This document shows, piece after piece, positions 37,152 through 46,004 of a stretch of DNA of 64,000 nt. The DNA is from Pseudomonadota bacterium. Lineage in GTDB: Bacteria > Pseudomonadota > Gammaproteobacteria > Berkiellales > Berkiellaceae. The notes below the pieces were generated by a model that saw nothing but the letters and a program-made list of their open reading frames with translations, did no database searches and was not told where the DNA came from. Location: the NCBI GenBank assembly GCA_018242045.1, contig JAFECR010000022.1:1-64000 (forward strand), read 5' to 3'. The translations under genes and the position numbers were made by a program. Positions within the stretch are counted from its first letter, which is position 1. Each line of letters opens with the position of its first letter.

Positions 37152-37994
37152 ATGACACTTGAGAGAGAATTTCAATATAGTGATAAAAACTTTCAATTTT
37201 TGAAAAAAAAAGTTAAGCAGTTTGCAGGCATTAATTTGTCAGACACTAAAAACGAATTAGTATATTCACGCGTCTCTCGTTTATTAAGGCAGTATCATTT
37301 AAAAACATTTGATGAGTATTGTGACAAGTTAAAACAAGACGATGAGCAAATGATTAAAGAGTTTGTAAATGCTATCACGACCAACTATACCACCTTTATG
37401 CGTGAACCTTATCATTTTGATTATTTATCGCATACAATTTTACCTCATATAAAGTTAAATGCAAAAGCAAAAAAGTTAAGAATTTGGTCTGCCGGCTGCT
37501 CAACTGGCGAGGAACCTTATTCAATTAGTTTTATTGTGAATGCCATTTTTGGTAACGACACAGATTGGGATATTAAAATACTAGCAACCGATGTCGATTC
37601 TGATGCGTTACATAAAGCAAAAGAAGCAATTTATTCTCAAGATATCATTAAAGAAGTTACAAACCACTATAAACTCTTTCTAGAACGATATTTTGATGAG
37701 GCTACTTTTGATAGGCGCCTCTTTGTTGTTAAAGAGGAGTACAGAAAAAATATTTATTTTAAATTATTTAATTTAATGAGCAAAGAATGGCCGATGCATG
37801 GTCCTTTTGACATTATTTTTTGTCGTAATGTGATGATTTACTTTGATCGTCCAACCCAAGAAATATTAATACCTAAATTTGTAAACTTGCTCAGCCAAAA
37901 GGGCTATTTAATTCTTGGTCCATCAGAAGCTTTTTTACAATCACAGCTTCCACTTAAATGTGTGGAAGGCTCTATTTTTCGGAAAGAATCATGA
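37152..37994 (+). CDS. cheR: Chemotaxis receptor methyltransferase CheR
   Basis: 280-aa SAM-dependent methyltransferase for receptor glutamates. N-terminal helical domain (about 1-85); SAM motif RIWSAGCSTGEEPYSISF (about 114-131); ILATDVDSDAL; DIIFCRNVMIYFD (about 224-236). AGGAG lies 11 nt upstream of this ATG and 5 nt upstream of an in-frame TTG at 37146, so the start may be either. The stop overlaps the cheD start (ATGA). Confidence 0.93.
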   Translation: MTLEREFQYSDKNFQFLKKKVKQFAGINLSDTKNELVYSRVSRLLRQYHLKTFDEYCDKLKQDDEQMIKEFVNAITTNYTTFMREPYHFDYLSHTILPHIKLNAKAKKLRIWSAGCSTGEEPYSISFIVNAIFGNDTDWDIKILATDVDSDALHKAKEAIYSQDIIKEVTNHYKLFLERYFDEATFDRRLFVVKEEYRKNIYFKLFNLMSKEWPMHGPFDIIFCRNVMIYFDRPTQEILIPKFVNLLSQKGYLILGPSEAFLQSQLPLKCVEGSIFRKES

Positions 37995-38623
37995 GTTCTT
38001 CCGTCCCCTTGCCAGCAACCTTGCCAGGATTTGAGAAAATCCATCGATTTTGGGATTATTCGAAAAATATGCCTGTTGTTAAATTGCAACCTGGAGAATT
38101 TTATGTCACCACAAATGAGGAAGCCATCATCACTATTTTAGGATCCTGTGTTTGTGCTTGTGTACGTGATGTCGATTTAGGCGTTGGTGGCATGAATCAT
38201 TTTATGTTGCCATCTAAGGGGTCACTGCATCAAAAGTTAATCGTTAACAGCGATGATGCTCGTTATGGGAATTGGGCGATGGAATTTTTAATCAATCAAA
38301 TTTTAAATGCCGGTGGACGGCGCAGATTGCTTGAAGTGAAAATTTTTGGTGGTGCCAACGTTTTTCAAAGTCTTTCATCGAATATTGGCGACAGAAATAT
38401 TCAATTTATAGAAGAATATTTAGAAAATGAGCGATTGGCAATTAAAGCCAAAGACTTGGGTGGTTTTGCAGCTAGAATCATCGTCTATTTTCCCAAAACT
38501 GGCAAAGTTCAGCTAAAGTATTTGGATGAGCCAAAGAAATATGAAATTGTTGAAAAAGAACGAAAATATCTTAAGCAAATTGATAAAACACTTTCAGATG
38601 ATGGTAATATAGAGTTATTTTGA
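37991..38623 (+). CDS. cheD: Chemoreceptor glutamine deamidase CheD
   Basis: 210 aa. Catalytic Cys in ILGSCVCACVRD (about residue 53) and His in GGMNHFMLP (about 72), matching the CheD Cys-His-Thr hydrolase. It deamidates receptor glutamines to glutamates. The start ATG overlaps the cheR stop. The tail ends LSDDGNIELF, nearly the same as the end of the next protein (LDEGEIELF), which suggests a shared docking motif. Confidence 0.9.
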   Translation: MSSSVPLPATLPGFEKIHRFWDYSKNMPVVKLQPGEFYVTTNEEAIITILGSCVCACVRDVDLGVGGMNHFMLPSKGSLHQKLIVNSDDARYGNWAMEFLINQILNAGGRRRLLEVKIFGGANVFQSLSSNIGDRNIQFIEEYLENERLAIKAKDLGGFAARIIVYFPKTGKVQLKYLDEPKKYEIVEKERKYLKQIDKTLSDDGNIELF

Positions 38624-38630
38624 GGGTATT

Positions 38631-39170
38631 ATGAACACAACAAACGAAGACGATAATCAAATATTAATTGACAAAACATTTCAATTGATACTGGATGAAA
38701 ATGTTGGTCTGCGCAATGCTATGAAAAGAATAGAATCTTTGCTTAAGCATTCTGTAGAGTTGATGAATGAAAGTGTTTCCACAGCGCATAGTACCATACA
38801 TACACATCAAACAATTTTAAACAAAGCCGTTAATCCTGAACCAGAGCAATCAGCAGAGGTGCCAGGCGATCAGTTATTAACCACGCTTCGCAAAGCACTG
38901 GGGATCACGATTCAGCTTAATGCCATCCTTTCAAAAACAACTCGATCTTTACAAGTTGAGGATATCGTTTCTCAGATCGTGAAAGATGTTTCTAAACGGA
39001 GTTTGAAAATGGATATTGTTGTGAATAGTATTCAAGATATGAAAAAAAACACCTTTACGCCGCAATCCACTCAAGAAATTCTCAAAGTAATTGAAGAACT
39101 TCATATCACAGCGCAAAAGAATCCTATTAAGCAAATATCGCTAGATGAAGGTGAAATAGAGTTATTTTAG
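38631..39170 (+). CDS. Chemotaxis-operon helical protein, candidate CheZ-like phosphatase
   Basis: 179 aa, last gene of the che operon, 7 bp after cheD. Predicted all-helical with a low-complexity linker (about 66-80). The long second helix contains RSLQVEDIVSQIVKDVSKR: D111 and Q115 have the D-x-x-x-Q spacing of the CheZ catalytic pair (D143/Q147 in E. coli, in a QDLTGQVIK context). The C-terminus ends in IELF, where CheZ carries its CheY-binding tail. No cheZ, cheC or cheX gene is otherwise in the operon. Function is inferred from motif and position, not overall similarity. Confidence 0.6.
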   Translation: MNTTNEDDNQILIDKTFQLILDENVGLRNAMKRIESLLKHSVELMNESVSTAHSTIHTHQTILNKAVNPEPEQSAEVPGDQLLTTLRKALGITIQLNAILSKTTRSLQVEDIVSQIVKDVSKRSLKMDIVVNSIQDMKKNTFTPQSTQEILKVIEELHITAQKNPIKQISLDEGEIELF

Positions 39171-39177
39171 TTCCTGT

Positions 39178-39792
39178 CTAGATAAAGGAATGAATAACAT
39201 TGGTTACAACACCCCAAATACGAAATTCCATATCTTCTTTGATGGTAATCACAGGGTACATGTCATTTTCAGGATGCAAAGAAACTACATTGTTCTTAGT
39301 GATCTGTAAACGCTTAACAGTAAATTCGCCATTAACAATGGCAATAACCACATTACCATCACGTGGTTCAAGTGAAAGATCGACCACAAGCAGATCGCTA
39401 GGATGAATTCCAGCACCAAGCATGGAATTTCCTTCTACTCGTACATAAAAAGTGGAAGCAGGATTTTTAATGACATATTCATTTAAATCGAGTTGTGCTT
39501 CAAAGTGATCATCAGCTGGAGAAGGAAACCCGGCTGCAACTTTGGTAGAGAAAAGAGGTAAACGGAGAACGGGAGCAGAGGTTGGTTGCATGTAAGAAGA
39601 AAGTGCATTGACTTTGCCTTGCCCATAGTCAGTTAAAAATTGTTGAAGACCGTGAACCAAGCTTTGAGGCACTCGAATTGCTTTAGTAGGTTCGCCATAC
39701 TTTCCTGTTCCATGTGGACGGCCTGCGCCTTCACGTTTGCCACCGCGAAGAAGTTTCAAAGGTCTAGTATTTGTAGTTGTTTTTTTGGTCAT
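39178..39792 (-). CDS. UmuD/LexA-like S24 peptidase with AT-hook-like N-terminus
   Basis: 204 aa. The C-terminal part (about 77-204) resembles UmuD: cleavage region KVAAGFPSPADDHFEAQ with Ala-Gly at about 87-88, catalytic Ser123 in EGNSMLGAGIHPSDLLVVD, and Lys160 in NGEFTVKRL. The N-terminal 75 residues are unusual for UmuD: a basic stretch RGGKREGAGRPHGTGKYG (about 16-33), AT-hook-like, and a helical segment. No umuC follows. No CTGT-N8-ACAG LexA box is seen upstream. It may be a self-cleaving regulator or a free-standing UmuD homolog. Confidence 0.75.
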   Translation of the reverse strand: MTKKTTTNTRPLKLLRGGKREGAGRPHGTGKYGEPTKAIRVPQSLVHGLQQFLTDYGQGKVNALSSYMQPTSAPVLRLPLFSTKVAAGFPSPADDHFEAQLDLNEYVIKNPASTFYVRVEGNSMLGAGIHPSDLLVVDLSLEPRDGNVVIAIVNGEFTVKRLQITKNNVVSLHPENDMYPVITIKEDMEFRIWGVVTNVIHSFI

Positions 39793-39907
39793 AAAGATAA
39801 TTAAATAGATATATGTACGATTATCAAAGAGTATAACAGCATTTAAAAGGAAAGCAAGTTGTTATAGAATTTAGCGCAACCATCCTTTATTTAACGTAAG
39901 GCGAGCA

Positions 39908-40819
39908 ATGGAATTTAAAGATTACTATGCTGTGCTTGGTGTCAAACCAGAAACACCCGTAGATGAAATCAAAAGATCTTATCGCAAACTTGCGCGTCAG
40001 TATCATCCTGATGTTAGTAAAGAACCTGATGCAGAAAATCGTTTCAAAGAAATTAATGAAGCATGGGAAGTATTGCAAGATAAAGAAAAACGGTCACGCT
40101 ATGATGCCATTCGAGCAGGTGGGGGGCGTCAACAAGCTGGTTTTTCAGGCAATAATAGCCAACAGTATCAGCAAGGTTTTTCGCCTGAGCAAGAAGCGCA
40201 ATTTAGTGATTTTTTCCAGTCAATTTTTGGAGATTTGGGTAATTTTGAAAACACGCGATCCGGTTTTCAAAGAAAAGGCCAAGATTATCATGTTAAAATG
40301 GAGATCCCTTTGTCGGTCGCCTACCACGGTGGTATAGAGAGTGTTCAGTTGCAAGTGCCAACGCCTGGTTCTCATCAAACCAAAAATTTGCAAGTCAAAA
40401 TTCCACCAGGTGTGATGACAGGCAGTCAAATTCGACTAAAAGGCCAAGGTGGCGCCAGCGTGAAAGGGCCAGCAGGGGACATCTACATTGAAATTGAGAT
40501 TTCACCGCATCCTTATTTTTCATTGCATCAGAAAGACATTCACTTATCTTTACCGATTACGCCTTGGGAAGCAGCTTTAGGTGCAACCATCCCTGTTCCA
40601 ACACTTGGGGGACAAGTAAATTTGAAAATTCAACCGAATTCCCAAAGTGGCAAAAAAATGCGGTTAAAAGGACGAGGCATGCCAGGCTCCCCTCCCGGAG
40701 ATCAATTTGTGATTCTACAAATCCATGTGCCCCAAGCGCAAACAGATAAGGACAAAGCCTTCTACCAAGAAATGGCTCGTGTGATGCCCTTGAATCCTCG
40801 AACAAGATTAGGAGTATAA
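39908..40819 (+). CDS. cbpA: Curved-DNA-binding J-domain co-chaperone CbpA
   Basis: 303 aa. J domain at the N-terminus (DYYAVLGVKPETPVDEIKRS; HPD motif in QYHPDVSKEP, about 35-44), a Gly/Phe/Gln-rich linker (about 80-110), and two C-terminal substrate-binding beta domains (VKIPPGVMTGSQIRLKGQGG). No zinc-finger domain, which separates it from DnaJ. It stimulates DnaK and binds curved DNA. Followed by cbpM after 1 bp. Confidence 0.93.
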   Translation: MEFKDYYAVLGVKPETPVDEIKRSYRKLARQYHPDVSKEPDAENRFKEINEAWEVLQDKEKRSRYDAIRAGGGRQQAGFSGNNSQQYQQGFSPEQEAQFSDFFQSIFGDLGNFENTRSGFQRKGQDYHVKMEIPLSVAYHGGIESVQLQVPTPGSHQTKNLQVKIPPGVMTGSQIRLKGQGGASVKGPAGDIYIEIEISPHPYFSLHQKDIHLSLPITPWEAALGATIPVPTLGGQVNLKIQPNSQSGKKMRLKGRGMPGSPPGDQFVILQIHVPQAQTDKDKAFYQEMARVMPLNPRTRLGV

Positions 40820-40820
40820 C

Positions 40821-41138
40821 ATGGATAACCGGATGGTTCATGAAGGGATATTATTAGATGAGACCATTACCTACACGCTCAAAGAAATCACCTTTTTAAG
40901 TGATATTGATGAAACTATTATAATAGAAATGGTTGAATATGGTATTGCCGAACCACTTGGAAGTACTCATGAAAAATGGGTTTTTAATAGCCAAGCATTG
41001 CTGCGACTTAAAAAGGCCATGCGTTTACATCGCGATCTTCATATTAATTGGCCTGGCATATCATTAGCATTGGATTTAATGCAAGAGCGCGATGAACTAC
41101 GCACGCTTTTAAAGATCATGCAAAAAAACAATGAATAG
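40821..41138 (+). CDS. cbpM: Chaperone modulator CbpM
   Basis: 105-aa MerR-like HTH protein that binds the CbpA J domain and inhibits it. Typical pattern: TYTLKEITFLSDIDETIIIE, WVFNSQALLRLKKAMRLHRD, NWPGISLALDLMQERDELR. Operon partner of cbpA. Confidence 0.88.
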   Translation: MDNRMVHEGILLDETITYTLKEITFLSDIDETIIIEMVEYGIAEPLGSTHEKWVFNSQALLRLKKAMRLHRDLHINWPGISLALDLMQERDELRTLLKIMQKNNE

Positions 41139-41150
41139 TCATTGGGAAGG

Positions 41151-42236
41151 TTAATTTGATAATTGAAGGCGTTGTTCTGCAATGGTGTTTGCAACTTCAA
41201 GTGGCGTGATATTTTCCTTCTGTGCTTTTTCAAAAAGAAACATCAATGTTTGGTAGATGTTTTCTATATTTTCTCTAGCGGTTGGTTCACTTTGATTTGC
41301 ATATTGTCCACCAACATAAATAAGCCCGCCGGCATTAATAACATAATCTGGTGCATAAAGGATCCCTTTTTGTGAAAGGTGTTTGGCAAATAAAGGAGAT
41401 TCTAATTGATTATTGGCAGAGCCTGCAATAATTTTTGCTTCGATTTCATCAAGGTTGTCAGCATTAATGGCATTGCTTAAAGCGCAGGGTGAAAAAACAT
41501 CACAATTTACTTTATGGATCTCATGGGCTGGTACTGTTTTGGCATGAAACTCTTTTGCACAGCGCAAGGTCGTTTCTGTTTTAAAGTCAGCGATAGTTAA
41601 CAAAGCACCTTGTTGATGTAATTCTTTTGCAAGATGATATCCAACATTGCCGACACCTTGAATTGCAACATGAATGCCAGCAAGGGAGTTTCGTTTTAAG
41701 TGATGTTTAACGGCTGCTTCAATGCCACGTCTTACGCCAAGTGCTGTCATTGGAGAAGGATCTTTACATGAATAGCGTTGACGGCTATCGCCTGTAACAT
41801 AAGGAGTCACATGCCTAATAATATCCATATCTGCCACAGAAGTGCCACTGTCTTCTGCAACAATGTAACGTCCTTTTAATTCATCAACATACTGTGCAAA
41901 AGTGCTAAATACCTTATTTCTATCAAGCATGGTAGGAGTTTGTATAATCACGGATTTTCCCCCACCAAGGGGCAAATGACACAAAGCCGCTTTATAGCTC
42001 ATGCCATGGGCTAGACGCATGGCATCGATGATGGCATCTTCCAAAGAAGTGTAAGGTCGGAATCGACAACCACCCAATGCAGGCCCAAGCCGAGTACTGT
42101 GAATAACAAGAATAGCAAGCATATTCAAGGATTCATTATATTTTAGATGTAATTCCTCAAATCGTGATTGGGAAAAGCGAGAAATCACATTTAAATTATC
42201 AATTTCGCTGTTATTTTGATCGGTAAATGATTTCAT
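41151..42236 (-). CDS. ldh: Leucine dehydrogenase (Leu/Val/Phe type)
   Basis: 361-aa NAD-dependent amino-acid dehydrogenase. Substrate-binding motif LPLGGGKSVI (about 90-99) with the catalytic Lys; Rossmann motif VAIQGVGNVGYHLAKELH (about 190-207); the family phrase GPALGGCRFRPY (about 51-62). The length is below that of GDH and fits leucine dehydrogenase. It deaminates branched-chain amino acids to 2-oxoacids. Convergent with cbpM and divergent from the GGDEF-EAL gene. Confidence 0.88.
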   Translation of the reverse strand: MKSFTDQNNSEIDNLNVISRFSQSRFEELHLKYNESLNMLAILVIHSTRLGPALGGCRFRPYTSLEDAIIDAMRLAHGMSYKAALCHLPLGGGKSVIIQTPTMLDRNKVFSTFAQYVDELKGRYIVAEDSGTSVADMDIIRHVTPYVTGDSRQRYSCKDPSPMTALGVRRGIEAAVKHHLKRNSLAGIHVAIQGVGNVGYHLAKELHQQGALLTIADFKTETTLRCAKEFHAKTVPAHEIHKVNCDVFSPCALSNAINADNLDEIEAKIIAGSANNQLESPLFAKHLSQKGILYAPDYVINAGGLIYVGGQYANQSEPTARENIENIYQTLMFLFEKAQKENITPLEVANTIAEQRLQLSN

Positions 42237-42341
42237 ACACCCTGCTTTGTTGCCGATAAATAGCTATCAGTATTTAAAGAAAGCGCATAACTAACATAAT
42301 TGTAATTCATGAAAGTATAAATTTGGGAATTAAATAAAGGT

Positions 42342-44495
42342 ATGGTTGAAAAAAGCCAAGCCAATATTCTTGTAGTTGAAAATGCTAAAAAAGGGCAAAA
42401 AGCGCTTTGGGAGGCTGTTCATTTAGATACCTTTAATACTCAAATTTTCAAAGCCAAAAGTATCAAAGAAGCAATTAAAATTGTGCTTGAAAAAAAAGTG
42501 GATGGAATTATCATCGATTTTCAAGTTGAAGATGGCGAAGCACTTGAACTTTTAGATGCCATCAATCAAATCAGTGTCAGAGTTATTCCTATTATTGTAT
42601 TAGCAGATAAAGAGCAAGAAAAAAAAGGGATCTTGCTTTTTCGTAAAGGCGCAAGAGATTTTCTTGTGAAGGACGCAAAAAAAGAGTATTTAAAACGCCT
42701 ATCCGTCGTGTTAGAGCGAATTTTAAATGAAGAAATTCGATATCTTCAAAATTCACGTTTAAAGCAAAATACACAGGCGGTATTAGCATCAGTTTCCGAA
42801 GGAATTATTGGGCTTAGTTTAGCAGGAACCATAACCTTTGTTAATCCTGCAGCTGCAGATTTTTTCGAAACACCATTTGAAACATTGGTTGGAAAGTCAA
42901 TCGAAGGGTATGCTAAAAAAATTGATGAAAATTTTATGAAATTGTTAAAACAAAGCATGAACTTTGTAAAATCAAGTAATCAGGTAGTTGTGATTGGACA
43001 ATTTAGCTTATCCTTACAAAATCAAGGCGCAACCTCATTAATTGAAGTGATTTTGATCCCGGTTTTTAATGAATTGCTGCATTTAGAAGGCTATGTGCTT
43101 TCCCTAAAAGATATTTCACAAACAAAATACTTAAAAGAAGAAATAAGGCTAAAGTCGTTTAAAGATGAGTTAACAGGGCTTTTTAATCGAAAATCTTTTT
43201 TGTATCGACTAGAACACGTGATTTCTTATTGTAAACGATACCATTCTAAATGTGCCGTTTTGTTCATTGATTTAGATGGCTTTAAAGTAATCAATGATGC
43301 ATTTGGACATCTTTGTGGTGATGAAATTTTACTGACAGTGGCAGACAGGATCCAATCTGTGATCCGTGAAACAGATATATTGGCACGCGTCGGTGGCGAT
43401 GAATTTATGGTTTTATTAAACCAAATTGCCCGACCAAATGATGTTGCCAAAGTTGCTATGAAAATTAATAATAGCTTATTGCCTGCTATTGAAATTAATA
43501 AAGATAAGTATCATGTGACAGCCAGTATTGGTATTGCCTTGTACCCGAATGATAGCAAAGAAGCGCTAAAATTAGTACAATATGCAGATTTTGCAATGAG
43601 TTTGGCTAAAAAGCAAGGCAAAAATCATTACCAATTTTACAAATCAGAATTGAATTTAGATGTTGAAAAAATGATGAAATTGTCTAATGATTTGCGTTAT
43701 GCATTGCAAAATAATCAATTGGAAATGTATTATCATCCGCAGATCTCTTCTGCAACGGGTGCTTTGGTGGGACTAGAGTCTTTAGTAAGATGGAATCATC
43801 CTGAGCTTGGTATTATATCGCCCTCTGAATTTGTGCCCATTGCTGAAGAAATCGGTTTTATTGGTGAAATTGGCAAATGGGTTTTGAATGGCGCTTGTGA
43901 AAGTTATTCCTATTGGATGGAACAAGGACTTGATAATTTTACTTTAAGCATCAATTTTTCAGTTTATGAACTATTGCGAGATGATTTTGTTCATGATGTT
44001 ATCCATTGCTTAAAAAAATATCGTATTGATCCTCATCGTTTTCAATTGGAAATTACCGAATCTATTTTTGTAAGTGATGCTAATGTCATCCTTGCAAAGT
44101 TACTTCAACTGAAAAATCATGGATTTCAAATTGCAATGGACGATTTTGGTACGGGCTATTCCTGTTTAAGCTATTTGAAGGATTTACCTATAGACATTAT
44201 TAAAATTGATCAATCTTTTGTGCAAGCATTAAGCTATCAAAACAATGAAAGACACAAAGCAATTATAGCGACAATCATCGATTTGGCAAAAAGATTACAT
44301 TTGACAACCTTAGCAGAAGGTGTTGAAACAAAAGAGCAGGCAGAATATTTAATTAAACTGGGATGTGAATATCTACAAGGATTTTTATTCGCTAAACCAA
44401 TGAATTTTAAACACGCCACAGAATTCATACAATTAAATGCATCCTCTCTTGCGCACAGACCGTATCATTATACCGCTGGAAAAACCACACATTAA
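42342..44495 (+). CDS. c-di-GMP protein REC-PAS-GGDEF-EAL
   Basis: 717 aa. Degenerate receiver domain (1-125; IIIDFQVEDGEA holds the likely acceptor Asp), PAS domain (about 145-255, SVSEGIIGLSLAGTITFVNP), GGDEF domain with intact ARVGGDEFMVLL (about 348-359), EAL domain (about 455-700). The EAL motif reads ESL (LVGLESLVRW), a tolerated variant, while the catalytic MDDFGTGYSCL and LEITES motifs are intact. Both synthesis and breakdown of c-di-GMP are therefore possible. No kinase gene is adjacent. It could set pilus or surface behaviour; that is inference. Confidence 0.9.
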   Translation: MVEKSQANILVVENAKKGQKALWEAVHLDTFNTQIFKAKSIKEAIKIVLEKKVDGIIIDFQVEDGEALELLDAINQISVRVIPIIVLADKEQEKKGILLFRKGARDFLVKDAKKEYLKRLSVVLERILNEEIRYLQNSRLKQNTQAVLASVSEGIIGLSLAGTITFVNPAAADFFETPFETLVGKSIEGYAKKIDENFMKLLKQSMNFVKSSNQVVVIGQFSLSLQNQGATSLIEVILIPVFNELLHLEGYVLSLKDISQTKYLKEEIRLKSFKDELTGLFNRKSFLYRLEHVISYCKRYHSKCAVLFIDLDGFKVINDAFGHLCGDEILLTVADRIQSVIRETDILARVGGDEFMVLLNQIARPNDVAKVAMKINNSLLPAIEINKDKYHVTASIGIALYPNDSKEALKLVQYADFAMSLAKKQGKNHYQFYKSELNLDVEKMMKLSNDLRYALQNNQLEMYYHPQISSATGALVGLESLVRWNHPELGIISPSEFVPIAEEIGFIGEIGKWVLNGACESYSYWMEQGLDNFTLSINFSVYELLRDDFVHDVIHCLKKYRIDPHRFQLEITESIFVSDANVILAKLLQLKNHGFQIAMDDFGTGYSCLSYLKDLPIDIIKIDQSFVQALSYQNNERHKAIIATIIDLAKRLHLTTLAEGVETKEQAEYLIKLGCEYLQGFLFAKPMNFKHATEFIQLNASSLAHRPYHYTAGKTTH

Positions 44496-44503
44496 AAATT
44501 ATT

Positions 44504-45073
44504 TTAAGTGGTGGAGGGGGTAGTTTGTGCGATTTGGCGCCAGCGAAGATACCCAAGCACAGCAAGTGCAAGGTAAGTCCAATAGAGTGCGCTATGAAAA
44601 GGCAGTCCTTTGTAAAGTTGCATCAGCGCCATTAAAGCATCAACAAAAAACCATAAAATCCAACAATGGATGATTTTTAAACATAAAAGTAATTGTGCGA
44701 GCAAACTTAAAGTAGTTGTAATGGCGTCCCAATAGGGAATATCAGAGCCTGCCAAGGCTAGCAAATAAGAAATAATATAAATACTCGCTATTGATGCAAA
44801 GCATAGTATGATGGTTTGTTTTAAAGTTAAATAGCCGATAGGACGAACTTTAGTAGCAGTATGAGAAGACATCCACTGAAACCAGCCATAAATCATGGTT
44901 ACAAAATAAATACCCTCTAAAAGCAGTGCGCCGTAGATCCCTTTTTGCCAATACAAAATAGAATTTACAGCAATGGCGAGCATCCCTAATAACCAGGCTG
45001 AGCGTTTTGCTTGAGTGAAATGATAGGTACAAACTAAAGATAAGCCAGCACCCAGTGGATCGAGCCAATTCAT
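44504..45073 (-). CDS. pnuT: PnuC-family thiamine transporter (PnuT)
   Basis: 189-aa integral membrane protein with about seven helices. Family pattern: WLDPLGAGLSLVCTYHFTQ, YWQKGIYGALLLEGIYFVTM and YGWFQWMS. PnuC proteins carry vitamins by facilitated diffusion; the TPP riboswitch directly upstream points to thiamine rather than nicotinamide riboside. The start ATG at 45073 is 9 nt behind GGGAG, which is part of the riboswitch 3' end. Confidence 0.88.
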   Translation of the reverse strand: MNWLDPLGAGLSLVCTYHFTQAKRSAWLLGMLAIAVNSILYWQKGIYGALLLEGIYFVTMIYGWFQWMSSHTATKVRPIGYLTLKQTIILCFASIASIYIISYLLALAGSDIPYWDAITTTLSLLAQLLLCLKIIHCWILWFFVDALMALMQLYKGLPFHSALYWTYLALAVLGYLRWRQIAQTTPSTT

Positions 45074-45082
45074 ACGTTATGT

Positions 45083-45176
45083 CTCCCTTCGCTGGTATTA
45101 TCCAGATCAGGTAATATGGGTATTCATTTTGAAATATTGCTAAAATGAATTCTCAGCCGCTAACACAGCACCCCAG
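45083..45176 (-). promoter_or_regulatory. TPP riboswitch (THI element)
   Basis: Reading the minus strand: TGGGGTGCTGTGTTAGCGG, then CTGAGAATTC, then a variable stem (ATTTTAGCAATATTTCAAAAT type), ATACCC, and the conserved 3' block ACCTGATCTGGATAATACC followed by AGCGAAGGGAG. The last part contains the only Shine-Dalgarno sequence of pnuT, so thiamine diphosphate binding should hide it and block translation. Confidence 0.95.
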
Positions 45177-45527
45177 ATAAGTGGTTAAGCGATTTTAGAG
45201 AAAGCAGTTAAAATGTCAATGATATTTTTTCTTTAATTTCTTTGTGAAGGATATCTTCTTTCAGATCAGCGATCTATGGTTTTCGCTTATAGCAAGGGAA
45301 ATCTTTTTCTTGAATGCTTAGTTAGCTATGTTTGCAAAAAAATAGATGCTTGAGCAGGAATTTTTTGACAATCAAAAAAATGAATTTTAACACAGTAAAG
45401 CAGCGTATCAATATAATCCCTAATTATCACAGTACTTTTGGCAATTGAGTGCGAAAAGGTTTGAGTGGGTCTTAGTTATTAATGGCTTTTTGTTGTAACA
45501 AAGACAGTATTATGCCTCTGGCTGGGT
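45177..45527. other. Gene-free 351-bp region upstream of the riboswitch
   Basis: Should carry the pnuT promoter on the minus strand and the 3' end of the transcript for the 158-aa gene. I see no gene, no repeat and no convincing terminator. Confidence 0.5.
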
Positions 45528-46004
45528 TTAAGGCTTTTTTGTTTTTTTGGTATCTTGGCAATTTTCTTTATTTAGCTTTTTTGATTTCATAAATTTCTCA
45601 TAAAGATCATAACTACATTTGCCAATCATTTGCCCCCAATATTCACCTTGTGCTTTATCAAGATGCGCTGGCAGGCCCACGGCAACATTACTTAAACAAC
45701 CATGCACTAATAATTGCGTAAAATCGACACATTCTTGTTGAGTTATTTTGAAACAAGTAACAAAGTAATGTTTGCTATCGCAAAGTAATCCGGGTAGCGT
45801 TTGTTCAATATTAACCATCCATTCTTTTTTATTATTGATAGAACTTGTTCCTTGTTGAGGTAAATCAGGATTATTTTGTTTTAATAAAGGGATAGGGATT
45901 TTTGGCACTTTTTCCAAAGTATTGGGATCATCATGCGGGCTTGCTGCTATTAAAAGAGGAGGTATTGCTAATAAATATGTTAGTAGTAAAGCTTTAATTT
46001 GCAT
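45528..46004 (-). CDS. Secreted protein, 158 aa
   Basis: Signal peptide MQIKALLLTYLLAIPPLLIA, cleavage near AAS-PHD. The mature protein has at least six Cys (LLCDSKHYFVTCFKITQQEC, GCLSN, GKCSYD, ENCQD), suggesting disulfides, and a Lys-rich tail (KKTKKP). The pattern is that of a small periplasmic or exported disulfide-bonded protein. No family recognised. Monocistronic. Confidence 0.65.
   Translation of the reverse strand: MQIKALLLTYLLAIPPLLIAASPHDDPNTLEKVPKIPIPLLKQNNPDLPQQGTSSINNKKEWMVNIEQTLPGLLCDSKHYFVTCFKITQQECVDFTQLLVHGCLSNVAVGLPAHLDKAQGEYWGQMIGKCSYDLYEKFMKSKKLNKENCQDTKKTKKP

Noticed and set aside
39793-39907. LexA/SOS box for the UmuD-like gene
   Set aside because: No CTGT-N8-ACAG or close variant seen in the gap.
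43770-43800. Inactive EAL domain because the motif reads ESL
   Set aside because: The other catalytic motifs (LEITES, DDFGTGYS) are intact, and Ser at this position does not by itself show loss of activity.
44504-45073. Nicotinamide riboside transporter PnuC
   Set aside because: Same family, but the TPP riboswitch directly upstream points to thiamine.
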